Shown here: positions 25,215 to 31,733 of the stretch, piece by piece
Numbering within the stretch: position 1 is the stretch's first letter
Layout: each line of letters begins with the position of its first letter
NCBI GenBank assembly: GCA_041686955.1
Contig: JAWLCV010000049.1
Location: 1 to 31,733 of the forward strand
Source of the DNA: UBA7803 sp041686955
GTDB taxonomy: Bacteria; Pseudomonadota; Gammaproteobacteria; Pseudomonadales; Azotimanducaceae
Direction: 5' to 3'
DNA length: 31,733 nucleotides
Notes under the pieces: generated by a model
Databases searched by the model: none
The model's input: only the letters and a program-made list of their open reading frames with translations
Told to the model about the DNA's origin: nothing
Program-made: the position numbers and the translations under genes

Positions 25215-25226
25215 GAGAGCGGCAGC

Positions 25227-25706
25227 ATGAGTAAGGTTCACGTCACCACGTCCATCAACGGCGAGCAGGTGGAGTTTCTCTGCGCACCGGAGCAGAGCCT
25301 GCTGGAGGTGCTGCGCGAGGGGCTCGGCAAGACCGGCACCAAGGAAGGCTGCGCCACCGGCGACTGCGGCGCCTGCAGCGTGCTGCTGGACGGGCGCCTG
25401 GTCTGCTCCTGCCTGGTGCTGGCCGTGGAAACCCAGGATCACGAGGTGACCACCATCGAGGGCATCGCCACCGAGGAGGGGCTGCACCCCATCCAGCGCA
25501 AGTTTCTGGAGCACGCGGCGCTGCAGTGCGGCATCTGCACGCCGGGCCTGATCGTGGCCACCAAGTCGCTCCTGGAGAAGCATCCGGATCCGGACGAGAC
25601 CACCATTCGCTACTGGCTCGCGGGGAACCTGTGCCGCTGCACCGGTTACGACAAGATCATTCGCGCCGTGCAGGACGTGGCCAAGGAGCTGGCCTACCCC
25701 GCCTGA
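25227..25706 (+). CDS. Molybdenum hydroxylase, 2Fe-2S subunit (CoxS-like)
   Basis: The 159-residue protein has the two [2Fe-2S] clusters of the xanthine oxidase family. The N-terminal plant-ferredoxin-type cluster is in GCATGDCGACSVLLDGRLVCSC and the C-terminal alpha-helical cluster is in QCGICTPGL and LCRCTGYDKI. It links the molybdenum site to FAD. It starts 12 bases after the flavin subunit and ends 52 bases before the large subunit. Confidence 0.95.
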   Translation: MSKVHVTTSINGEQVEFLCAPEQSLLEVLREGLGKTGTKEGCATGDCGACSVLLDGRLVCSCLVLAVETQDHEVTTIEGIATEEGLHPIQRKFLEHAALQCGICTPGLIVATKSLLEKHPDPDETTIRYWLAGNLCRCTGYDKIIRAVQDVAKELAYPA

Positions 25707-25758
25707 CCGGCGGGAAGTATGCCAGCGGCCCCAGAAACATACAGGAGGCTCGAGGAAA

Positions 25759-28023
25759 GTGGCTGAAGCTGTTGAATTCAAACAAATTGGAACTTCCCCC
25801 GTTCGGCCTGACGGGGTGGACAAGGTTACCGGTCGGGCGCAGTACGGGGCGGATCTGAACCTGCCCAACATGATCTACGGCAAGGTGCTGCGCAGCCCTC
25901 ACGCCCACGCCCGCATCCTCGGCATCGACACGAGCCGTGCCGAAGCCATGCCCGGCGTGCTCGCGGTGGTGTCGGGCAAGGACTTCCCAGACGCGGAGCA
26001 CGGCGAGATCGGCGGCGAGGGCGGCGGCGACGTGGCCGATCTGGCGAAGAACATCATGGCCCGGAACAAGGTGCTCTATCACGGCCACGCCGTGGCCGCG
26101 GTGGCGGCCACCTCCCAGCGGCTGGCGGAAGAAGCGCTGGCGGCGATCCACGTCGAGTACGAGGTGCTGCCGCCGGTGCTGACGCTGGAAGACGCCATGA
26201 AGGCGGACGCACCCCTGCTCGACGAGAACTGCTACACCAAGAACCTGCCCGAGAAGCCGGAAAAGCCCAGCAACGTCGCCGCGGTCATGCAGCTCGGCCG
26301 GGGTGACGTGGAGAAGGGGTTCGCCCAGGCCGACGTGATCGTGGAGGGCGAGTACCGGATCCCCATGGCCCACCAGGGCTACATCGAGCCCCACGCGTGC
26401 ATCGCCAACACCAACGAGGGCGGCCAGGCCACCGTGTGGTGCTGCACCCAGGGCCACTTCGAGTTCCGCGCCATGACGGCCAAGGTGCTCAAGATGAACG
26501 TGGCCGACCTGAAGTTCATCGCCTCGGAGATCGGCGGCGGCTTCGGCGGTAAGACCGTGATCTATCTGGAGCCGGTGGCGGTGCTGCTTTCGCGCAAGGC
26601 CCGCCGGCCGGTGAAGATGACCATGTCCCGGGAAGAGGTGTTCCGTGCCACCGGACCCAGCTCCGGCACCCTGATGAGGATGAAGGTGGGGGCCCGGAAA
26701 GACGGCACCATCACCGCCGCCAAGGCCTGGATGGCCTACGAGGCGGGCGCCTTCGCCGGCGCGCCCATGGGTCCGGGCGCCATGTCCATCTTCGCACCGT
26801 ACAACCTCGAGAACTTCCACGTGGAAGCCTGCGACGTGCTGGTGAACAAGCCCAAGGTGGCCGCCTACCGGGCCCCGGGCGCGCCCCAGTCCATGCACGC
26901 CATGGAGTGCGCGGTGGACGAACTGGCCCGCGAGCTCGGCATGGATCCCATCGACCTGCGGCTGAAGAACGCTGCGGACGAGGGCACCCAGGCGCCCTAC
27001 GGGCCCAAGTTTCCGCCCATCGGCCTGAAAGCGTGCCTGCAGGCGGCCAAGGCCCATCCCAGCTACACCCGCCCGCTGCCGGATGGCGCAGGCCGGGGGG
27101 TCGCCGCGGGCTTCTGGTTCAACGTGGGCATGCAGTCCAGTGCCGAAGTTCACATCAACGAGAACGGCACGGTCACCGTGGTCGAAGGCAATCCGGACAT
27201 CGGCGGCTCCCGAGCCAGCATGTGCCTGATGGCGGCCGAGACCCTCGGGGTGCCCTACGAGAACGTGCGGGCGCTGATCGGCGATACCGAGAGCACCGGC
27301 TTCTCCAACGTCACCGGCGGCAGCCGCACCACCTTCGCCACCGGCATGGCCGTGGTGCGGGCGTGCGAGGACATCATCGCTCAGTGCAAGGCGCGGGCGG
27401 CTGCCACCTGGGGCGTGGACGAGGATCAGGTGCTGTGGGAGGACGGCCAGGCCGTGCCGGCGCCGGGGGTCAACGCCGACGTGAAGCCGCTGTCGCTGGC
27501 GGATATCGCCGCCAATGCGGCCAAGACCGGAGGTCCGCTGCTCGGCCGTGCCTCGCTGAACGCTCAGGGGGCGGGCGCGTCGTTCTCGGTGAACATCGCC
27601 GATCTTCAGGTGGATCGGGAGACGGGCAAGGTGGACGTGCTCGCCTTCACCGCGATCCAGGACGCCGGCCGCGCCATCCACAAGGCTTACGTGGAAGGGC
27701 AGATGCAGGGCGGCGCCGCCCAGGGTCTCGGCTGGGCGCTGAACGAGGAGTACATCTACAACGCCAACGGGGTCATGGAGAACGCGGGCTTCCTGGACTA
27801 CCGGATCCCGGTGGCCTCGGACCTGCCCATGATCGACACCCAGATCATCGAGGTGCCGAATCCGAGCCATCCCTACGGCGTGCGCGGCGTGGGCGAGACG
27901 CCCATCGTGGCGCCCCTGGCAGCGGCGGCGAACGCCGTGCGGGATGCCATCGGCATCCGCATCAACGATCTGCCGCTGTCGCCGCCGCGGATTCTGGCTG
28001 CCCTGGAGAATGCGGAGGGCTGA
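25759..28023 (+). CDS. Molybdenum hydroxylase, molybdopterin-binding large subunit
   Basis: The 754-residue large subunit starts at GTG 25759 behind a GAGGAAA ribosome site and carries DKVTGRAQYGAD, GGGFGGK and the catalytic-glutamate motif GVGE (E713), the base that activates water in this family. The substrate-site loop reads AYRAPGAPQ (Y370-Q378). It is neither the AYRCSFR of form I CO dehydrogenase nor the AYRGAGR of form II, so a CO substrate is unlikely. An N-heterocycle, purine or aldehyde is possible but cannot be decided. Maturation genes (XdhC/CoxD/CoxF type) are not in the window; a MoaD-like gene follows after 7 bases. Confidence 0.93.
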   Translation: MAEAVEFKQIGTSPVRPDGVDKVTGRAQYGADLNLPNMIYGKVLRSPHAHARILGIDTSRAEAMPGVLAVVSGKDFPDAEHGEIGGEGGGDVADLAKNIMARNKVLYHGHAVAAVAATSQRLAEEALAAIHVEYEVLPPVLTLEDAMKADAPLLDENCYTKNLPEKPEKPSNVAAVMQLGRGDVEKGFAQADVIVEGEYRIPMAHQGYIEPHACIANTNEGGQATVWCCTQGHFEFRAMTAKVLKMNVADLKFIASEIGGGFGGKTVIYLEPVAVLLSRKARRPVKMTMSREEVFRATGPSSGTLMRMKVGARKDGTITAAKAWMAYEAGAFAGAPMGPGAMSIFAPYNLENFHVEACDVLVNKPKVAAYRAPGAPQSMHAMECAVDELARELGMDPIDLRLKNAADEGTQAPYGPKFPPIGLKACLQAAKAHPSYTRPLPDGAGRGVAAGFWFNVGMQSSAEVHINENGTVTVVEGNPDIGGSRASMCLMAAETLGVPYENVRALIGDTESTGFSNVTGGSRTTFATGMAVVRACEDIIAQCKARAAATWGVDEDQVLWEDGQAVPAPGVNADVKPLSLADIAANAAKTGGPLLGRASLNAQGAGASFSVNIADLQVDRETGKVDVLAFTAIQDAGRAIHKAYVEGQMQGGAAQGLGWALNEEYIYNANGVMENAGFLDYRIPVASDLPMIDTQIIEVPNPSHPYGVRGVGETPIVAPLAAAANAVRDAIGIRINDLPLSPPRILAALENAEG

Positions 28024-28030
28024 GCCGGCC

Positions 28031-28273
28031 ATGGTGCGGGTGGTGTTCCCCAATCACCTGCTCGGCCATACCGGCGGCGAGCGCGAGGTGGAGGTGGAGG
28101 CGGAAAACTTCCGGGAGCTGCTCGAAGCGCTGGAAGCCCGCTTTCCCGGCTCGCGCGAGGCGCTCGGCAAGAGCGCGGCCGCCATCGACGGGCAGATCTG
28201 TCAGGACGCGTTTCTCGAGCCCCTGGGGCCGGGCAGCGAGGTGTTCTTCATGCAGCGCATCGAAGGCGGCTGA
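28031..28273 (+). CDS. MoaD/ThiS-like ubiquitin-fold protein
   Basis: An 80-residue protein ending in MQRIEGG. The terminal Gly-Gly and the small beta-grasp-like sequence (VRVVFPNHLL, FRELLEALEARFPG, FLEPLGPGSEVFF) are typical of MoaD/ThiS sulfur carriers, which are thiocarboxylated at the last glycine. It is located directly after the molybdenum hydroxylase large subunit and is likely co-transcribed, so a role in supplying sulfur to that enzyme's molybdopterin or sulfido ligand is a reasonable inference. No MoaE or MoeB partner is present nearby. Confidence 0.8.
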   Translation: MVRVVFPNHLLGHTGGEREVEVEAENFRELLEALEARFPGSREALGKSAAAIDGQICQDAFLEPLGPGSEVFFMQRIEGG

Positions 28274-28287
28274 GCGGACCGGCCGGC

Positions 28288-29328
28288 GTGGTTCCGCGTC
28301 AGGCAGCGAGAGCCCTTCTCCCGTTCGTGCTGGTCTGCGCCGTCGGCTGTGGGGGCTCCCTGCGAGACGAAGAACCGGCGGAGCCCTATCGGGCCACGGC
28401 GCTGCAGCGTAGTCCCGAGGCGCTGAGCTTTCTCGTGGTGGGGGACTGGGGCTGGCGCGGCCGCTACTACCAGGACGAAGTGGCCGGACAGATGGGGGTG
28501 GTGGCGGACGAGCTCGACGTGGCGTTCGTGGTGACCACCGGCGACAACTTCTATCCCTCCGGAGTGAGCGGCGTCGATGATCCCCATTGGCGCAGTTCCT
28601 TCGAAGACGTCTACGCCCATCCGTCGCTTCAGGTGCCGTGGTTTCCCACCCTCGGCAACCACGACTGGCGCGGCGACGTGGCGGCGCAGGTCGACTACAC
28701 CGCGCGCAGCGAGCGCTGGCGCATGCCGGCGCGTTACTACACCCGGAGTCTTCCGCTCGGCGGGAACGCGGAGCTGCGGCTCGTGTTCCTCGACACCACG
28801 CCCCTGCGCGAACTGTCGCCGGATCCGGATCCGGATCCGGACCCGGACCCGGACCCGGACCCGGACCCTTCGGCCGACGCCGAGCCGTGGGCTGCGAGCG
28901 AGCAGCTACGCTGGGCCGACCGCGTGCTGCGCGAGTCCTCCGCGACCTGGACCATCGTCGTCGGACACCATCCCATCCACTCCGGCGGCGGCAGGCACGG
29001 CTCGTCGGCCGAGCTGGCCCGCCTGCTGGAACCGCTGCTGGAGAAGCACGGGGTGGATGCCTATCTGGCCGGCCACGATCACCATCTCGAGCACCTGAAG
29101 GACGAGTCGGTGCACCACTTCGTCTCCGGCGGTGGTTCCCGGGTGCGTGGCTTCCGCGACACGCCGCTCACGATCTTCGGAGCCAGCCGTCCCGGGTTTC
29201 TGGCGGTATCGGTGACGCCGCGCGAGCTGCTGGTTCAGCTCGTGGATCACCGGGGCCGGGTGCTGCACAGCGTCAGTCTGGAGTCCCGGCCCGTGCTGGA
29301 ACCCCTCAGGGCAGCTCGAGTCCGGTGA
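28288..29328 (+). CDS. Lipoprotein purple-acid-phosphatase-like metallophosphoesterase
   Basis: The 346-residue protein (GTG start) has a lipoprotein signal with lipobox AVGC (C21) and a calcineurin-like phosphoesterase domain. All metal-binding blocks of the ACP5/uteroferrin type are present: VGDWGW, TGDNFYPSGV, LGNHDW, GHHPIHSGGGRHG and GHDHHLEHL. The tyrosine in GDNFY is the residue that gives purple acid phosphatases their colour. Such enzymes hydrolyse phosphomonoesters outside the cytoplasmic membrane. A run of eight Asp-Pro repeats occupies residues 178-194 in the loop after FLDTTPLREL. It follows the MoaD-like gene by 14 bases; a functional link to it is unknown. The 3' end overlaps the HAD gene by 23 bases. 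Confidence 0.88.
   Translation: MVPRQAARALLPFVLVCAVGCGGSLRDEEPAEPYRATALQRSPEALSFLVVGDWGWRGRYYQDEVAGQMGVVADELDVAFVVTTGDNFYPSGVSGVDDPHWRSSFEDVYAHPSLQVPWFPTLGNHDWRGDVAAQVDYTARSERWRMPARYYTRSLPLGGNAELRLVFLDTTPLRELSPDPDPDPDPDPDPDPDPSADAEPWAASEQLRWADRVLRESSATWTIVVGHHPIHSGGGRHGSSAELARLLEPLLEKHGVDAYLAGHDHHLEHLKDESVHHFVSGGGSRVRGFRDTPLTIFGASRPGFLAVSVTPRELLVQLVDHRGRVLHSVSLESRPVLEPLRAARVR
28819..28869 (+). repeat. 6-bp tandem repeat coding P(DP)8 in the phosphatase gene
   Basis: A block of 6-bp units, the first three of type ggatcc and the next five of type ggaccc, encodes a proline followed by eight Asp-Pro pairs. Two uniform sub-blocks suggest two rounds of expansion by slippage. The reading frame is preserved by any change in copy number. 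Confidence 0.95.
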
Positions 29329-29947
29329 GTCGCCGCAGCTCGTCGATGGCCTGATCCTCGTCCAGGACCTTGATGGTCTGCATGCCCATGGCCCGGGCCG
29401 GCTTCAGGTTGATGCCCAGGTCGTCCAGGAACACGGTGCGCTCGGGAGAAACCTCCAGCCGCCGGCAGGCGATCTCGTAGATGCGCGGGTCCGGCTTGCG
29501 CACACCCTCCACGCTCGATTCCACCACCAGGTCGAACAGTGCCATCACCTCGGCCACCGTGAGCGCCCGCTCGCTGCTGGTGGCCATGCCGGGCCCCTGG
29601 CCGCCTTTGACGTTGTTGGTGATGCAGCCCACGCGGAAGCGGGCCTTGCAGCGCCGCAGCACCTCGACCATACGCGGGCGGACGTCTCCCGAGAGGAGAT
29701 CGATTACCTCCCGGCCGGGAATGCGGTGCCCGGCGGCGGCGGATTCCTCGGCGAACAGACGGTCGAACTCGTCCAGGGTGACCCGGCTCGACTCGAACTG
29801 GGCCCAGGCGTTGCTCTCCGGGTTGGTGGCGTTCACGGTGCGGATGAAGTCCCTGGGAATGCCGCGCTGGGCCTCGTAGCGGTTGAACGCCTCGAACGGG
29901 CTGGTGGTCAGCACACCACCGAAATCCCACAACACTGCTTCGATCAT
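29306..29947 (-). CDS. HAD-superfamily hydrolase (subfamily IA, epoxide-hydrolase N-domain-like)
   Basis: The 213-residue HAD protein has motif I as DFGGVLT (D8), motif II as ITNN, motif III as GVRKPDPRIY and motif IV as FLDDLGINLKPA. Replacement of the usual second motif I aspartate by glycine is seen in the YihX/epoxide-hydrolase N-domain subgroup and still permits phosphatase activity in some members. The substrate is unknown. It follows the minus-strand SDR by 15 bases, suggesting one operon, and overlaps the convergent phosphatase by 23 bases. Confidence 0.85.
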   Translation of the reverse strand: MIEAVLWDFGGVLTTSPFEAFNRYEAQRGIPRDFIRTVNATNPESNAWAQFESSRVTLDEFDRLFAEESAAAGHRIPGREVIDLLSGDVRPRMVEVLRRCKARFRVGCITNNVKGGQGPGMATSSERALTVAEVMALFDLVVESSVEGVRKPDPRIYEIACRRLEVSPERTVFLDDLGINLKPARAMGMQTIKVLDEDQAIDELRRLTGLELP

Positions 29948-29962
29948 GGTCGACTCTCGAAT

Positions 29963-30745
29963 CTAGAACGTGAAGTAACCGCCGTCGATGAGGAACGTGT
30001 CGGCGGTGTGGTAGGCACTGGCGTCGCTCATCACGTAGACGGCGATGCCGGCGAAATCCTCCGGGCGGCCCCAGCGGCGTGCCGGAATCCTTTTCATGAC
30101 GTTGTCGAAGAACCTGGGGTTGGCGAAGGTGTTGGCCGTCATGGCGGTCTCTATCCAGCCGGGCAGGATCGTGTGCGCGGTGACCCCGTAGCGGGCGTAT
30201 TCCATCGCCAGCGCCTTGATCATGGAGATGAGGCCCCCTTTGGTGGCCGCGTAGTGTTCGCCCCGCGGCTGGCCCGACAGCGCAGCGAGGCTGGCGGTGC
30301 CGATCAGCCGGCCGCCGGGATCGCCGCCTTCCGCGCGCTCGCGCATGTGCCGTGCCGCGTGCTTGAAGGTGTAGAACACGCCGTCCAGATTCACCGACAG
30401 CACCTGCCGCCACTCCTCGTCGGTCATGTCGTCGAAGCGCGTGCCCCGACCGCCGATGCCGGCATTGGCGAAGCAGCCGTCGACGCGGCCGTGCAGCGCG
30501 AGCGTTTCGGCGAAGCAACGCGCCACGTCGTCTTCGTCGGCGACGTTGCAGCGCTGGGCGCTGACCCGGGTGCCGTAGCTCTCGAGCCGCTCCAGGGCCT
30601 CCGCATTCTTCTCGGCATTCGTCCCCCAGATACTCACCTCGGCGCCCGCCTGGGCGAGACCCTCCGCCATTCCGAGGCCGATGCCGCCGTTGCCGCCGGT
30701 GATGACGGCCACCTTGCCGCGCAGATCGAAGGGTGCGGATGCCAT
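29963..30745 (-). CDS. SDR-family oxidoreductase (minus-strand copy)
   Basis: From ATG 30745 the product has 260 residues (MASAPFDLRGK); GAGGAG lies just upstream, so the seven-residue longer start at 30766 is less likely. It shows the cofactor motif TGGNGGIG, ANAG, and the Tyr/Lys pair of YAATKGG with the serine in GTASLAALSG. IDGGYFTF is the C-terminal end. Substrate unknown. It is divergent from a second SDR with 113 bases between the starts, and the pair may act in one pathway. Confidence 0.88.
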   Translation of the reverse strand: MASAPFDLRGKVAVITGGNGGIGLGMAEGLAQAGAEVSIWGTNAEKNAEALERLESYGTRVSAQRCNVADEDDVARCFAETLALHGRVDGCFANAGIGGRGTRFDDMTDEEWRQVLSVNLDGVFYTFKHAARHMRERAEGGDPGGRLIGTASLAALSGQPRGEHYAATKGGLISMIKALAMEYARYGVTAHTILPGWIETAMTANTFANPRFFDNVMKRIPARRWGRPEDFAGIAVYVMSDASAYHTADTFLIDGGYFTF

Positions 30746-30858
30746 GGGCTCCTCGTTCACTTCCAAAGCGGGGCAGTGTACCGGAACGCTGCCGTCCGTG
30801 GTGCCACGGCGCGCCCGTTCTGCTAGCGTTTCAGGCTTTCAACAGCAGGAGGGGCGCG

Positions 30859-31644
30859 ATGGATCTGGAAGGTGGAGTCGCCATCGTCACGGGGTCGTCG
30901 TCCGGCGTCGGCGCGGCCACCGCGCGGCAGCTCGCGGAGAAAGGCTGCAACGTGGTCATCAACTACGCGCACAACGCGGAGGGCGCAGAGGAAACCCGGA
31001 AGGCCTGCGAAGCCTTCGGAGTGGAAACCGCGGTGGTGCGGGCAGACGTCGCAGACGATGCCGACTGCCGCCGTCTGGCGGCGGCGGCGGAGGACCAGTG
31101 GGGGCGCATCGACGCGCTGGTCAACAACGCGGGAACCACCAAGTTCTGCGATCACGCGGACCTGGAGGGGCTCTCGGCCGAGGACTTCCAACGCATCTAC
31201 GGGGTGAACACCATCGGTGCGTATCAGATGGTGCGGGCGGTAGCGCCGGCCATGCGCCGCGGTGGCCGTGGCAGCATCGTCAACGTCGCCTCCATCGCCG
31301 GAGTCATGGGGGTGGGCAGCTCCATCGCCTACGCCGCCTCCAAGGGCGCCATGATCACCCTCGGGCTCTCCCTGGCGCGGGTGCTGGGTCCCGAGATCCG
31401 GCTCAACACCGTCTGCCCCGGCTTCATCCAGGGCGACTGGCTGGAGCAGGGCATGGGTCCGGAGACCTACGCGCGTACCAAGGCCTATCTGGAGCAGAAC
31501 ACGCCGCTCAGGACCACCGCCACTCCCGACACGGTAGCGGAGGTCATCGTCTATCTGCTCAGCGGCGCGGAGCTGGTCACGGGAGAGACGGTGCTGCTGG
31601 ACGGTGGGCATCATCTGATCCAGATGCCCTTTGCTCGGCGCTGA
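30859..31644 (+). CDS. SDR-family oxidoreductase (FabG-like, plus-strand copy)
   Basis: The 261-residue protein starts MDLEGGVAIVTGSSSGVG with AGGAGG (30847-30852) six bases before ATG 30859. NNAG, a serine in NVASIAG and YAASKGA supply the catalytic residues, and VTGETVLLDGG is near the C-terminus. It is a classical SDR of unknown substrate, distinct from the fabG of the fatty-acid cluster. The frame extends upstream of this ATG without protein-like sequence or a ribosome site. Confidence 0.88.
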   Translation: MDLEGGVAIVTGSSSGVGAATARQLAEKGCNVVINYAHNAEGAEETRKACEAFGVETAVVRADVADDADCRRLAAAAEDQWGRIDALVNNAGTTKFCDHADLEGLSAEDFQRIYGVNTIGAYQMVRAVAPAMRRGGRGSIVNVASIAGVMGVGSSIAYAASKGAMITLGLSLARVLGPEIRLNTVCPGFIQGDWLEQGMGPETYARTKAYLEQNTPLRTTATPDTVAEVIVYLLSGAELVTGETVLLDGGHHLIQMPFARR

Positions 31645-31674
31645 CGGTCGCGGGACCATCGTGCTGTCGAAGTA

Positions 31675-31731
31675 GCCCGCCATCGGGCGCGGGAGCGAGT
31701 TTGCGCGGCTTCGCGCAACCCCCTCCGGGGG
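31675..31731. other. Three consecutive hairpins at the end of the window
   Basis: After the last SDR come GCCCG/CGGGC (31675-31679/31684-31688), TTGCGCG/CGCGCAA (31701-31707/31712-31718) and CCCCC/GGGGG (31719-31723/31727-31731). None is followed by a T-run within the window. They could be a terminator region, REP-like palindromes, or the start of another element that continues beyond the edge. Confidence 0.5.
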
Positions 31732-31733
31732 TG

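Noticed and set aside
25759..28023. True aerobic carbon monoxide dehydrogenase CoxL
   Set aside because: The gene order M-S-L fits, but the active-site loop lacks the AYRCSFR signature and its catalytic cysteine.
25657..28053. Long minus-strand open frame opposite the hydroxylase large subunit
   Set aside because: The product is His/Gly-rich shadow sequence, while the plus strand carries all family motifs of the molybdenum hydroxylase.

Overview
The window is very GC-rich bacterial chromosome with gammaproteobacterial gene order: exbB-exbD-msbA-lpxK-kdsB, then rne divergent from rluC, then maf/yceD-rpmF-plsX-fabD-fabG-acpP-fabF-mltG-tmk-holB-pilZ-tatD. The pilZ-tatD extension and the high GC suggest a Pseudomonas-, Xanthomonas- or Ectothiorhodospira-like lineage rather than an enteric. 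The exact taxon cannot be fixed from the sequence alone. Coding density is very high. I see no tRNA, rRNA, insertion sequence or CRISPR array.

Region 1 (1-5776, + strand) is an envelope operon with mostly overlapping genes: the end of exbB, exbD, one frame encoding both MsbA and LpxK, kdsB, an AlkB-like dioxygenase and murB. It covers energy coupling, lipid A 4'-phosphorylation and flipping, CMP-Kdo supply and a peptidoglycan precursor step. Region 2 (5767-9521, - strand) is rne with a long leader and a good sigma70-type promoter. It contains a 100-N assembly gap that falls exactly inside a 12-bp coding tandem repeat. Region 3 (9547-20313) holds rluC, maf and the fatty-acid/ribosome/replication cluster. 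That cluster lacks fabH and pabC. acpP has its own promoter and is followed by a clear terminator.

Region 4 (20295-24254, - strand) is a proline-peptide operon: PepQ-like dipeptidase, DPP-IV-like peptidase and a GNAT acetyltransferase. Region 5 (24324-29328, + strand) is a three-subunit molybdenum hydroxylase (FAD, 2Fe-2S, Mo order) with a MoaD/ThiS-like carrier and a lipoprotein purple-acid-phosphatase-like enzyme; the substrate is unknown. Region 6 (29306-31733) has a HAD hydrolase, two divergent SDR oxidoreductases and a terminal cluster of three hairpins.

The most notable features are: (i) MsbA and LpxK in one uninterrupted frame; (ii) in-frame short tandem repeats (6, 12, 18 and 18 bp units) inserted in loops or disordered parts of three otherwise conserved proteins (KdsB, RNase E, phosphatase), one of which apparently broke the assembly; (iii) a DNA polymerase III delta' without its usual zinc module; (iv) loss of fabH from the fab cluster; (v) convergent gene pairs that overlap or nearly touch, with no room for terminators. 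No wholly new defence or mobile system was seen.
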